The translations under genes and the position numbers were made by a program. Source: Spirodela intermedia (taxonomy: Eukaryota > Streptophyta > Magnoliopsida > Alismatales > Araceae). Taken from it: a DNA stretch of 64,000 nucleotides. Positions 25,109 to 36,693 of the stretch are shown here, piece by piece. Every line of letters starts with the position of its first letter. The first letter of the stretch is position 1. Location: NCBI GenBank assembly GCA_902729315.2, contig LR746275.1, positions 3,488,001 through 3,552,000 on the forward strand, written 5' to 3'. The notes under the pieces were generated by a model. It searched no databases. It was not told where the DNA came from and saw only the letters and a program-made list of their open reading frames with translations.

Positions 25109-25545
25109 CGGAGCCCAGCGGCGGCGCAATCCCCACGGCGACGAGAGGCTTGCCGTCCTCTGGAGAAGATCAAGAAGACGCTCCTCCCTGTACATCCCAG
25201 CCTGTTCCCCAGCCGTTGGGGCGAAGACCATGGTTCCCTGCTTTTGTGGAGAGGATAGTTGGTGGTGACGTCATGTGGCCCCCCACGTCCCGCCGTGTCC
25301 GTCTCCGTCCGAAGCGCAGCGTGGCGCGTGTGGCTTGTGGTGCGCACAACGACGTTTCTATTAGTTCTCGTCTGTGGCGCCGTATAACGCCGGTCTTTTT
25401 ACGTTGAGGCGGCCTGCGTAAATAAATACATAAAGAAATCAAACAATAATACGATTCCTTTGAAAAATACGCGGGGTATCTTTACGTACAAAGACGTGAT
25501 AAATGGGACCTCCTGAGAACGCGGGTGCTCTCGCCCCCGTCCAGT

Positions 25546-25580
<35 letters not shown>

Positions 25581-25588
25581 GTGTCTCG
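25109..25588. other. Kinase 3' flank and PGP synthase promoter/leader
   Basis: The first ~270 bp are GC-rich 3' flank. AATAAATA near 25420 is a likely poly(A) signal. A (CT)n tract at about 25549-25578 lies immediately upstream of the next start codon, as in several genes of this window. Confidence 0.55.
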
Positions 25589-27816
25589 ATGCCTTCTCCC
25601 TCAATCGCCGTGACGCTGCTTAAAGTCGTCGCCTTGCCGACGCATCCTCACACTTGCCCTGGCCCCCATCGGCATCTCATATGTGGTAGGAAGGGGAAGA
25701 GCAGCAGCCCATCTTCCTACGGGTTGGACCGTGGATGGCTGTGGAGGATAGCAGCGCCTTCCCCCCTCCCAATCCCAACTTCAGCGACTGCAGATATTAA
25801 TTCCGCGAGCACGCGCACGACCAGCAGGGGGATTCGTCTGGGGAACGGTGGAGTCTTCAACAATGGCGGCATCGCCGGTCGCAGGGCTTCTGGAATCGTA
25901 GTGAAGGGCGGCGCGGCGCGGTTCTCGGTGGAGTCGTGGATGAGGATCGGATCTGGGAGCGGTCTTTCCGTGGTGGGGGAGAGAGATTTCACCCGGGCGC
26001 CGAGGAGATGGGCGGGTGGCGGTCCGGATAGGGGAGGAGGAGCCGGCGACGCCCGGATTGGTCTTACCGCCCAGCAGCAGGAACAGGAGCAGAGGCAGGA
26101 GGCCCCCGTGATGGGTTTTCTTGACCATCAGGGGAACAACATCCGCGGAGATGAAGCGGATGGATGTATGGGTGTTAATAATGCGAATGGCAAACAGTCA
26201 CTTCTGGAGCAGCCTCCGAAATTGCTGACGATTCCCACCGTGCTCACCCTCGGAAGGGTGGCGGCAGTTCCTCTTCTAATCATGAGTAGGTTCATCTGAA
26301 TTGTTTTTTTTTCTCATTTCTGTATGCTTGAAATATGCAACCGTTTATCGTGTGTGTGTGTCTGTAATACGTTACATGGATCTTTTGTTTCGGTAGTTTA
26401 CTCTCATGGCAGAATGCGGGATCTGAGATGTGGAACCGGCCTTTGGCTTCTAATCATCGAGTCTCTCTGATCTCTGTGTTGCTTCTTAGTTCTTCGGGCC
26501 AGGCTGATTTTCTTGATCTCAAACTGGATTGTCGACATTACTTGTTGACCTCTTTTTGCATCCATTTCTGAACCTGATGCTGATTTCCTTTCGTCACATA
26601 CTTATCTCAAGCGTGGGAAAGCATAAGCGAATCATACAATCAAGAAATCGTTGCCATTGAGGAAATACTTGATAATCTCAAGCTGAATTACCGGGTGATA
26701 TGGTGCTCTTTTAGATGATAGTCCGTTGGAACATTGATTGTAACATAACAAGGGTCAGGTATAGGACCAAAATTTTGAAGGACGAATGCGATCTTGTTTG
26801 AGAAATTTCCCTTCTTTCAGGGACTGCTAACTTTCTTCCAAAAATAAGATATTTCCATGATTGTAAGGAAAACAGAAATTAATTAACCGTTTCAACTTAG
26901 GGTAAAAGACCCTCCTGCTGAAACGGTGACCACCTGCCACTGGTTCGATCGATGTTATGGCATCTGCAAGGTTTCAACTTAGTTACCAGGGAAAATCCAT
27001 GGAATGGAAAACAGGGGGTCAAATGGTGAGTAAAAGTTGAAAGATGGATTACGTCTCTGCAGGGAGAGAACTATATACACATGGAGGACTATGCCTGTTT
27101 GTTCATGCCATCTCTTGCAGACATTGTGACATATCGTGGGCTTAAGCAGATGGAGATCCAACCTCTGGACTCTTTCAATTTTCTACAAACGTACAATCGT
27201 TTGACATTATTTGATTTCATTGCATTCCAATTGGAATACATTTCAGTCCTGCTGTATCTCCTAAGTTGATGGTTCCTACACACTGGCCATTGTACATGCT
27301 GGCCTTCAAAGTGGTGAATAGATGTGGGCAGGTGTATTTTTTATTTAATTCTACATTACCTTCTCATGAGATTCATAGGGGTCACATATTCGTGTCTATT
27401 TTTTCTTTTCTTTTCTTTACCAACTACCCATTCTTTATGGCTCTGAGTAGGGAAGTATGACCAGAATCTTTTCAAAGGTTGGCCTGTCTTGTTGCGTGAA
27501 CACGTGTAACACGTCATATTTTCCTCCTTTAAACAATTTATTTCATGTTTTATGAATCCTTCAAAGTAGTTTATATGCCAGGAAAGATGGTCAAAATGAG
27601 AACTTGAATACCACTAAAATAATGAGCACAGGAACTTTGAAGTTATCTCTGTTTTGTCATCAATATTTAACATAAAAGTGGAAACCAACACAAGCGGCTA
27701 GGGATTGTGCAGGAAAATTCTCTGGTCTGGTGTACAGTCTCTCTTCTTCTACTGGATGCATATCTACTTTCTGCTATTCAGAGAAGGAGAATTCAAAAGT
27801 CCATGTTCCTATTCAA

Positions 27817-27852
<36 letters not shown>

Positions 27853-30163
27853 TATTCCAGTATTTTTACACTTACATCATGAGACTTTTTTGCATAAAAC
27901 AATGAAATATTTGTGGTTTTGCAGTGTGTTACTTCAGTTCATAAAAATGATTTTCCCTTGCCTGTTTGAATTCTTCCCGGAAATAATGAAGCTTCACAGA
28001 ATGATAGATTCTCTTCCTAGTTCGGATACGCTCTTTTACTTTCAGCAGAAGCATCTTGCCTTTTTTCGTGTGGTTTATACGGTTGTGATTCTTTCCTTTG
28101 TTAGCTTTCTACATGGATGGTCGGTGGGCGACAACTGCCACAACTAGTATATTTATTGCTGCAGCAATTACAGATTGGCTTGATGGTTACATTGCTCGAA
28201 GGGTACGGATTGGCATCTATTTAAGTTATTGTTCCTGGATTATATTTATTCAAATTAATAAAGCTGTGATGTGTTACTTAATGCAGTTAAATATTGTCAT
28301 TCATTAATTCGTTTGCATTGTCAGATGCGCTTGGGAACAGCATTTGGTGCTTTTTTGGACCCTGTAGCCGACAAGGTTTGAGTTATTTTTCGTTCATTTC
28401 TTCTTTTGTGAAACCCACTTTAACTCTAGCATGACAATCGCATGTGATAAAAGCCATTTAAGAGTTAACTTATTATCCCTTATTAATTGTAGCTTATGGT
28501 GGCTGCTGCTTTGGTTTTATTGTGCACCAAACCTCTGGAAATTGCTCTATTTGGTCAAGCACCATGGCTGCTGACTTTACCTTCAATTGCCATTGTTGGG
28601 AGAGAGGTAACTACTGATTTATGCCCCTTTTCGCCAATAAAATATTTACAGAATTTTATTTTCTCTTCATCTAAAATATTTATTAGCATGATTTTTTCTG
28701 CAATATACAATGTCGAATATGGCTTTCACATTATTAGAAAATGCCAATGTCACTGAGGCTTCCAATAGATTATGATAAAAATTTGGTTCCCACAGTAATT
28801 GGATTCCGGTTTCAGCTCAGTCATCAAGACAATTAGTCGAGCTGAATGATAGCTAACTTCTTGATAAAATTGCATAGTCTAGTCCACATGGAAAGAAAAA
28901 GGAAAAACTGATTTTGAGATTTCACGTGAGATCTCTTGAGCTGGTCTCCTTAATTTGGCAGTTCCTGGCCAGAAACAAGGAGGTCCACATTCAGATCAAG
29001 CCGATCATGATAAGATCTGTTTCATTATCCGGCTGATCCCAGAACGGATCATGGTCATTTTAGCCCGGACTGATCCAAGAAGCCCATCTAGCTTTTCCTT
29101 CTACTCTGAGCTTTGCTTTCCAGGAGTAGAAAACATGATGCTTTCTTTAGAGATGCAAAAATAAATAAATTATTGGGTTCCCAGATTCCATAAGTAGATG
29201 GTACCATATAAGTTTTCAATCGATTATATGACTAAGAGGTATATCTAAAATTATGCGCATTCTCGTCCTCCTGGTGGTGATCGCAGCTCGATCCTCTTGA
29301 GGCATAAGCAAAAGTTTGTTAATCTTTACATTCCTAGTTCCTCTTCCTGTGTGTGTGTATTCAGCCATTCATCCAGCACTTATTCAACATGAGTGGGTCC
29401 TCATTACATGACCTAGCCTTCAAATTTCGCATGATACTGTCAGAAAATAGAAGGATAACAGATCCTGTGTGCCTCCCTCCTCATCTATTCATGGATAGAG
29501 AGGAGAAGGGCAGCACACATGAGATCTACTATGGGCCTAATTGGCCCATAGACTAAACCACTCACCACCAAACTACGATAGTAGTGGGCCTATTGCAATA
29601 AATAGTCCAAGAGGCACATCAGGGCATAAATTCTTCCCTGGCTGAAGGGTTTAACCGTTTTTCTGAGGCCCATTTCTACAATTTCAATACTTTAAACAGT
29701 AATACCTTCTGATGATCCTCTTTTCCTTGTAGATAACCATGTCTGCAGTTAGGGAATGGGCTGCATCTCAGAACAGCGGAGTTCTTGAGGTTTCCTTTCG
29801 TTCCTGACTCTGAAGAGGCCAAGTCGAAAGCCTCCCCCCCTTCAACCATCTTAAACCATTTGCCTATTTCCATCAGGCTGTTGCTGTAAACAATCTGGGG
29901 AAGTGGAAGACGGCGACCCAGATGACCGCGCTGACCATTCTTCTGGCTTCCAGGGACTCCAGGTTCCTCTCAAGCGGCACTTACTCTCACTCAAACCCTC
30001 TTTCTTCTTTGGCACTTAATTTTTTTGTTGTCTTGTGGGCAGTCTGGCTGGCCAAGGCCTCCTGGTTGCCTGTGGCGTGACCCTTCTAAATATCTCCGCC
30101 GCCCTTGCGGTCTGGTCACTGGCCGTTTACATGAGGAAAATATGGAAAGTATTGCTGAAGTGA
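25589..30163 (+). CDS. PGP1: Phosphatidylglycerophosphate synthase (CDP-DAG-glycerol-3-phosphate phosphatidyltransferase)
   Basis: Seven exons: 25589-26285, 28105-28202, 28325-28375, 28493-28606, 29733-29789, 29877-29962 and 30043-30163, giving 407 residues. The first ~205 residues are a long Ser/Arg/Gly-rich presequence consistent with plastid and/or mitochondrial targeting. The CDP-alcohol phosphotransferase signature DGx2ARx8Gx3Dx3D is complete at Asp259-Asp281 (DGYIARR...GAFLDPVAD). LTIPTVLTLGRVAAVPLLIM opens the membrane core, and IVGREITMSAVREWAA and the terminal YMRKIWKVLLK match plant PGPS. The enzyme makes phosphatidylglycerol-phosphate, the precursor of plastid phosphatidylglycerol and mitochondrial cardiolipin. 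Intron 1 is 1.8 kb and carries a (TA)n run at about 27822-27850. Confidence 0.94.
27822..27850. repeat. (TA)n microsatellite
   Basis: Alternating TA run in intron 1 of the PGP synthase gene. Confidence 0.9.
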
Positions 30164-30434
30164 TCGCCTCGCCCCCCACAGTTTAAGAAGAGTTTGCTGA
30201 GATCGAGGTAGCTCCTTCATGGCGGTCACCACTGGGCGGTGGCCTGGGCTTCAGCTTCATGGTGACCTGTGTCCATCCAGGTGTCAGAGAAGCTTCTGAA
30301 GGGGGCGGGGATGGAGTTGACTTCCTCTTCTTCTTCCCTTAGATGTGGTTACTCCTCCAGGATGAGCTCTCTGGGAGTATAAGGGTCTGCAGAGGAGGAC
30401 CTCGTCACTTGCTCCTACCAGCTCTCCCGCCAAG

Positions 30435-30513
<79 letters not shown>

Positions 30514-31543
30514 GATAGAGTAAGTATCGTTTGCCAAGTGGGGCTATATTAGATTCGATCGCTTGCCCAGGAGCAGGATTTTCTATACTATTGTTCCTTC
30601 TTGGACTGGGACTGCAGGTAGGTCACATGGTCCCACAGATTCTCTACTAGGAGGAGGAAAATATCTGAAAACTATGAATAAATGTTAACAGAGTACCCTT
30701 TTCTTCATGTGAGATAAAAGTCCCTCTTTTTTTTTTTTTTAAGTTGGCTTTTGGGATTTTCTTGGTGGTATCATTTTCTCTTCATATTTGCAATGGAACT
30801 GAGAGTTGGGCCGCCTTTTTCTCCTCTGAAAAGAATGCTCGTAATGGGAATTGGGCGCGGCCCATTTTCAGATGGGCCAGTTTAAGACATTCGTGGCCCA
30901 TGGTGGCGAAGGTGGCGACCACCCCCACGAGATCATGGCTTATTGGCCCGGCCCAGGCTTAAGAGACCAATCCCCGGCATATTCGGGCAGGCTGGACCTC
31001 TGTTGTTCTGGCCCGAGCCTCGGGCCCTACTGAAAACGGGGAATTCTGGCCCGGTCTTCCTTTCTATTATTTATACACTGGATGCCAGTGGGCTTGATTG
31101 GGCCGAGAATTATCAGGCCTAGCCTGATCCCAAAAGTCAACTGTACGGCCTCATCTGGCCCTCCGTACTTTTCTAGAGAGACAAAGAGAGGGGGGTTCAA
31201 ACCGGCCGGCCCATAATTGGTTCTCTCTCTCTCCCCCTCTTTTTTCGTGTATGCATTAAAGAAGATGGCTAGGCTTAGTTTGTCCAAACAACAATCAGAA
31301 AATGAGGAAGGAGGCGTGAATTTTTTGCCAAAAAGGGTAAAAAAGTTGCAGGGCAGCGGACCAAGCGAGGGGCACAGAATGTAGAGAGAGAGAGAGAGGG
31401 TTCGAAAACTATATGTACTCTTCCTTCTTCCAGGACAGAAGCCACGAAGATTTTATATACAGTAAGAGCCGAGGCGGATTTGGCGAGACCCCTCGGACCC
31501 CCTAAAAAAAGAATGGATTTTTTTCCCCCCCTTTCCCCAGACC
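30164..31543. other. Intergenic region between convergent genes
   Basis: The 3' flanks of the PGP synthase (+) and NFRKB-like (-) genes meet here. It holds a ~75-bp (CT)n tract (30436-30510), an AATAAA near 30676 and a dense cluster of TGGGCC/GGCCCA words at about 30840-31220. Such site II-type motifs are usually promoter elements, so their presence between two 3' ends is unexpected. No ORF is recognisable. Confidence 0.5.
30436..30510. repeat. (CT)n microsatellite, ~75 bp
   Basis: Uninterrupted CT tract downstream of the PGP synthase stop codon, ending at ATCGATAGAG. Confidence 0.95.
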
Positions 31544-34500
31544 TCAGAACAAAAGACTCGTGCTGACGAGACCAGCGGGCCTCTCCCTGGCAGCACCAAA
31601 CCCCTCGTCCTCAAAGTCCTCGTTGGTAGAGTTCTCCCTGCACACCATCCTCTCCTCCGCCGCCGCAGGCCCCACCCCGAGCACCTCCCACCCCATCGGG
31701 TGCCCCTCACCGGCGGCGGCGACGCCCTTCTCGATCGACTCTATCAGCGGCGCCAGGCTCTCCTCCATGTTGTCCCCCATCTCGTCCTGGAACAGCGGCG
31801 GCGGCGGCGAGAACTCGTCGAACCCGGCGGCGGCGGCAGCGCCATGGTCTCCTCTCCTGGGCCGCTTCCACTTCTTCTTGGACGCGGTGGCGTCGTCTTC
31901 AAAGTCCTCCTCCTCCCTGTCCCTGTGGAGATACACCCAGAGCTTCCTCTCGCCGTCGTACTGCACGCAGGGGTCCTGCTCGTAGTGCAGCCGGTCGAGG
32001 GCGCCGCTGACGACGGAGTTGATCTTCCCGTCGGGGACGTCCTCCACGAGGAACTGCGAGTCCCTCATCAGCGTGGAGACGTCGGCCCTCGTGCCGATGC
32101 TGCCGGGGAGCCTGGCGGCGGCGTCGCGAACCAGGCAGAGGATGGTGACGTGCGGCGGCCGGTCCTGCTTCAGCATGAAGTGGTCCCTGGCTTTGGAGGT
32201 GGGTTTTCCGCCGCCCCTCCTCAGCGGCGCGACGGTGGATTTCCGGCCGTCGGCGGCGGTGTAGGAGAAGGCTCTGTCGGGGACGGAGTAGCGGAGGAGC
32301 TCCTCTTGCCGGAAGTAGGCCCTCGCCTCGTCGGAGCTGGGGCTGATGGTGACGAGGCTCTTCTGGGCTCGGAGGTCTTTGAACCTCTCCTTCTCGTCCA
32401 AATTCGGTGGCGGCAGGGCCGGCGGCGCTGGTAGGCTTCCGATCTGCTTGAGCGTCTCCTGTCCGCTCTTGAGCCAATTGGCGAACGCGTCCACCAACTT
32501 GACCAGCATCTTGTGAGGGATCCCCCACGCTTCTGAGGAGGTCTCCTCCTCTGCGGCGGCGGCGGCGGCGGCGGCGGGGGGGCCGATCCAGGACCAGCTC
32601 TTGGTGGGTTTCTCGTAGAAGACGAGGGGCTTCCAGGCTTTTGCTCCCAGAGGCGCCGTCTTGGAGGAGAGGATCTTGAGGACGCCTCTGACGAGATCTT
32701 GCAGAGGCTCCTGGGTTTCGAGAATGCAGGGGTCGCCTGGGTTTGTTCTAACTCGGTTGACGATCTCCTGGACGGTGAGGGAAGGCAGGTTCTTGGGCTC
32801 GTCCTCGTCCATGTCCTCTGCGCTGGTGCTGATCATGGCCTTGCGAATGGCAGAGAGGAGATGCACGACGGAGAAGGAGAACCCGGTGTGTACAGAGGGA
32901 GTGATTAGGGTGAATGGCTTCTTCACGGGAGACGGTTCTGGCTCTGCCTGCAACGGGTCTTCCTCCGCCATGACGGCTCCCGCTGCTCCAGGTGATGCCA
33001 GAGACAGAGAACCAGCTGCAGACACGGCTCTCCTCTTCCTCTTCTTCTTCTTCCGGCCGGGATCATCATTTGCATCTCCCTTGGCAGCTTCTTCTGGCGG
33101 ATTAGTGTGACCATCATCACCGGCCCTCCTCCTCCTCCTCTTCGTCGCTGAGTTGCATCCTGCGAGGGTCACGTTTGACTTCCCGTTGTAATCGAGCCCG
33201 GGCCCGATGCTTTCATCTGCATTGTTTTCCTGAATTTGCCCAACATCCGTTGACCTGAGGCCTCCATCAGCCAGTCCCTCATCCGCAAGCCCATCTTCAT
33301 GGTGAACAAGGCCAAGGTTTTCCTCAGAGACAGAGTAGTGAGAACCCACCATAGTCGTCTTCCCTTCTGGCTCCACAGAGAGCATATCTGGTATTATTGC
33401 CAGTCCAAGTCCATCTCCACGGCCGCCCAGCAACTTCCTCCTCTTGGTCAGCTTGCGACCATCTGGCGGATCACCCGAAAGCTTGCCCGATGCGGGCAAG
33501 TTCTCTGCAGCTCCGTCCAGATTATTGCTATATTTCCCATTTAATGGCGCATCTGTGTCGGGCACGATTGTTGCAGCAGCTTGATCCAGATATGGGCTCT
33601 GCTTCCCCCTGTTCTTCTTCACATTCCTTTTGATCTTACTGCCCCTGGATGTGACTTCCGCAGCTTTTGACTCACCATTTACCAGAAGGCCACCCGGACG
33701 TCTTGATTTCTTCTTCTTCACAGGATTCAGATACACATCATCCTCGCCCAGCTTCGATGAATCAGATCCTGGTTCTTCAGATAATTTTTTTACTGCCCTC
33801 GCCGGAGTTTCTGCTCTGTCACCAGAGAGAGCATATTGTTCATCCATATGTGAGAGGAGAGGCCTACGTGCCTTGATTTTGGGACCACCTTCTCCCCTCC
33901 GATTCTTGGTTTTACCTCTCAGGTCATGTTCCACGCTCAAGGCTTCAGCTTGGGGTTGACTTTCAAGAGAGGACTCCCTTCCTGCCAACTGGGTAGGCCG
34001 ATCCCCTCGCGGCATTGACCTCTGAAGATAGCCGTGTGTGCCCTTGTCTGGAGAATCCCAATAACGCTGTTCATAAGGAGGCAGTGCGTCCAGAGATTCA
34101 TCATAAACTGGATGCCGGGCGCCCTTCTTGTGCCTTCCAAGGGAGATCGCCTCCTTCCCCAGCTTCTGGGAACCTCTACTCCTCTTCTGCACGGGTATTT
34201 CGAGCAACTGTTCTTCTGCATGATCATCATCAACATAGTTCTTCTGGGTCCTCCCCCTTCGGGAAGCTCCAGAGTCAAACCCTGCAGTGTCCCTCCTGGG
34301 AACGACGAATGGCGAAGCTGAAGGCCTGTGTTTTGCGCCCAAACGGCGGGTGAAGGATTGAGGCTTGGTCGCTTCCAGGGCCATACCACTTCCGGTAGAC
34401 TTCAGCAGCTGCATAGAGTGCCGACTCTTCTTGTTCCAGTGGCCGATAGGGTAGAGATCATTCTCTGAGTCAGTGGCCGAGTCCCTGTTGAGATTCTTCG

Positions 34501-35170
34501 AGTGGCCCATAGGCCTCTGACTCCTGAGTATGTTCAGCAGACGAAGCCTCTCCTCGATGCCATAGCCTGTGTAATTTTCCCATGCATTCCTCATTCGGAC
34601 GAGACTATCAACCATAGAATTCTGATACTTTTGCAGCTGATGGTAGTGCTCGCTCCTTTGGAAAAAGTTCAAGCACCGACGATGGAGATCAACCCTGGGT
34701 TCACACAATCCACCCTTCATCCGGCTGAATAGCTCAGATAAAGGGCTGCTAAAATGGAAGTTGCTCCCGGAGAGAAGCTCCCTAATCGTCTGAGAGTAGG
34801 TCTCCTGGTCCATATCAGGGAGGTACTCCGCCAGGGAGAACCGCTCGTCCTCCGTGAGGCAGTTGTTCCATGTATCCAGGGACAGGATTGAACTGAGATC
34901 TGGAAGATCATACAATTCCAATGGGACAAGGAAATTCTGGCTCCCGACCTGGCAATACTCAGAACCGGCCTCTCCGAGCTCGGACACGTCATAGTCATCG
35001 GATCCCATGCCAGAATCCACCTCCGATCCTTCGGTATTTTCTGATTCTGATTCCGGCCTGTGAGACTGGAGTTCGTCGTCGTCGTCCTGACTGGAAACAC
35101 CATCTCCAATTGGCGCCAAGACATCACCATCTAATCTCGAAGCCCTAGTGTTGTTCTTCATAATTGCCAT
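31544..35170 (-). CDS. NFRKB-like protein (INO80-complex-associated, DEUBAD and winged-helix domains)
   Basis: Single-exon ORF. I start it at the ATG at 35170 (MAIMKNN), giving 1208 residues, because the seven residues upstream (MIAHLVS) look like leader and plant homologues begin MAI. After an acidic N-terminus (DDDDELQSHRPESESENTEGSE), residues ~75-190 match the DEUBAD-type NFRKB domain (LPDLSSILSLDTWNNCLTEDER and on through FSLAEYLPDMD). A long basic, disordered middle follows with many KKKKSRR-type nuclear signals. Residues ~985-1110 match the NFRKB winged-helix domain, including PPHVTILCLVRDAAARLPGS and LWVYLHRDREEED. Human NFRKB is a subunit of INO80 that binds UCH37; the plant function is less clear. 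A poly-Ala run (GCC repeats, ~32550-32575) is a repeat-expansion site. The C-terminal half is much more GC-rich than the N-terminal half. Confidence 0.9.
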   Translation of the reverse strand: MAIMKNNTRASRLDGDVLAPIGDGVSSQDDDDELQSHRPESESENTEGSEVDSGMGSDDYDVSELGEAGSEYCQVGSQNFLVPLELYDLPDLSSILSLDTWNNCLTEDERFSLAEYLPDMDQETYSQTIRELLSGSNFHFSSPLSELFSRMKGGLCEPRVDLHRRCLNFFQRSEHYHQLQKYQNSMVDSLVRMRNAWENYTGYGIEERLRLLNILRSQRPMGHSKNLNRDSATDSENDLYPIGHWNKKSRHSMQLLKSTGSGMALEATKPQSFTRRLGAKHRPSASPFVVPRRDTAGFDSGASRRGRTQKNYVDDDHAEEQLLEIPVQKRSRGSQKLGKEAISLGRHKKGARHPVYDESLDALPPYEQRYWDSPDKGTHGYLQRSMPRGDRPTQLAGRESSLESQPQAEALSVEHDLRGKTKNRRGEGGPKIKARRPLLSHMDEQYALSGDRAETPARAVKKLSEEPGSDSSKLGEDDVYLNPVKKKKSRRPGGLLVNGESKAAEVTSRGSKIKRNVKKNRGKQSPYLDQAAATIVPDTDAPLNGKYSNNLDGAAENLPASGKLSGDPPDGRKLTKRRKLLGGRGDGLGLAIIPDMLSVEPEGKTTMVGSHYSVSEENLGLVHHEDGLADEGLADGGLRSTDVGQIQENNADESIGPGLDYNGKSNVTLAGCNSATKRRRRRAGDDGHTNPPEEAAKGDANDDPGRKKKKRKRRAVSAAGSLSLASPGAAGAVMAEEDPLQAEPEPSPVKKPFTLITPSVHTGFSFSVVHLLSAIRKAMISTSAEDMDEDEPKNLPSLTVQEIVNRVRTNPGDPCILETQEPLQDLVRGVLKILSSKTAPLGAKAWKPLVFYEKPTKSWSWIGPPAAAAAAAAEEETSSEAWGIPHKMLVKLVDAFANWLKSGQETLKQIGSLPAPPALPPPNLDEKERFKDLRAQKSLVTISPSSDEARAYFRQEELLRYSVPDRAFSYTAADGRKSTVAPLRRGGGKPTSKARDHFMLKQDRPPHVTILCLVRDAAARLPGSIGTRADVSTLMRDSQFLVEDVPDGKINSVVSGALDRLHYEQDPCVQYDGERKLWVYLHRDREEEDFEDDATASKKKWKRPRRGDHGAAAAAGFDEFSPPPPLFQDEMGDNMEESLAPLIESIEKGVAAAGEGHPMGWEVLGVGPAAAEERMVCRENSTNEDFEDEGFGAARERPAGLVSTSLLF

Positions 35171-36693
35171 GGAAACGAGATGAGCTATCAAGGAACTATC
35201 TCAATCTCGAACCAGATGGATAATGGTTAAACACCTATAATGCAATGACGAAGACGAACCTCAGAAAGGAGAAAAAAACAGCCGAAATAGGTTGAAAAAG
35301 AAGAGAAAAGCCAGGCGGTAGACCAAGCCGAAGAAACCCTAATCTCAGATCGATGGGCAGGACAAGGGAAGAACAAAGCCTTACCTCAACAATACGCCCC
35401 GAAGTCCAAGCCTCCCAAGCGGGAATCTGCAGCAGAGATCGGACCTCGGCGTGGGCGCCCTCCTCCTACCCCCGCACCGCGCAGACGAGGCGAAAGAACC
35501 GTGGGAACCCTACGTGGGAGCGGGGGAGAGGAGAACCAGTCAATAAATAGCACCGACGATGGAGCAAGGAAGACGACGACGACGTGGGCGCGTTCGGGTC
35601 GTCCGATGGGTAGATGTGGTGGCAGATAGATACAAAGAGGGAGAGGGGGAGGAAGACGGCCGGGAGGAGAGAGCCGATGGGGGGAGGAAGAGGGAAGAAG
35701 GGATGGAGGAAGAAGGGAAATAAGAGAGAAGAAGAGGGGCAAATTGCGGGAGAGGAAATAGGGTCGGCTGTGGAGGAGGAGACCAGGCGGCGTGTACTTT
35801 CTCGCAGATCGACGGTGGCCGGTGGGAAGAGAGAGAGAGAGAGAGAGAAGGGGGTGCAGGATAAGCGAGATGAAGGAGAGAGATTACCTGGGGAGGGGGA
35901 GGGCATGGTTGCAGGGAAACCCTAGGCAGGCACAGATAGCGCTGAGGCTGTCACTGGCAGAGAAGGGGATCTCGGGGAGCGGCGCATTTTAGCCTGACGG
36001 CGGAAGGGGCCGGGGAAGGAGAGGGAAAGGGTTATCCAGGAAGAGGCGCATTTTAGCCTGACGGCGGAAGAGGATGGCGGCGGGAAGGAGGCGGTTCCCG
36101 ACGATTAGGAAGCCCCGCCGGCGCCGCGATATCTCGGGACGTTACCGTTCATCTGATCTACCCTCAAGTTTCCCGATCTGGCGGTGTTCTAGGGTGACAC
36201 CTGTCGGCAAAAAATTCCAGCGCAGACCCAGTGCCACGGAGCCCGAGAAGCAACCCCGCACCTAACCCTGTTCGCACGTGCAAACTGACACGCGTATGAA
36301 TATCCATGCAACACAACTCTCGCACGTGACCCCATCCTAGATTATTGTCAATCGTTAATTACCAAACGTCATTTTAGTGTTAATCACGCAAATATATTAT
36401 TCAACCAATAATTCTGAATTGACACTAATAGGTTCTCTCTCTCTCTCTCTCTCTCCACTCTCTCTCTTCCCAGTATTCGACTCCTTATCAGAAATTTCCT
36501 CTAATTGAGCCTCAGAAGACTCGGTCAACTGTCCAGCCAAGTCAAACCCAGATGGCTGGGTTATCTGAGATTAAAAGCCAGAGAACCCACCTATTCCAGT
36601 TCTAACCAGATGTCAACCTGCTACCAAGGGAATCTAATGGTTACGAGAGAGAGATTCAGCAACGAGAATCCAGTCTCGTTGACTACCGGGACA
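35171..36693. other. NFRKB-like 5' region (leader introns likely) and flank of Tudor-like gene
   Basis: On the minus strand a consensus donor (TTGAG|GTAAGG, about 35385) and a second (CCCCAG|GTAATC, about 35886) suggest leader introns of the NFRKB-like gene. The region is purine-rich on the plus strand. A 26-bp exact direct repeat occurs at 35981-36006 and 36045-36070. A (CT)n run lies at about 36434-36455, upstream of the 3' end of the Tudor-like gene. Confidence 0.5.
35981..36070. repeat. 26-bp exact direct repeat pair
   Basis: The same 26 bases, starting GGCGCATTTTAGCCTGACGG, occur at 35981-36006 and 36045-36070, offset by 64 bp, in the probable promoter of the NFRKB-like gene. Confidence 0.95.

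Noticed and set aside
31700-32434. Long plus-strand ORF (244 residues) antisense to the NFRKB-like gene
   Set aside because: It mirrors the GC3-rich coding strand, which lacks stops in the antisense frame. The Val/Gly/Arg-rich composition has no recognisable domain.
35171-35191. Seven-residue upstream start of the NFRKB-like ORF (MIAHLVS)
   Set aside because: Plant homologues begin MAI, which corresponds to the ATG at 35170.
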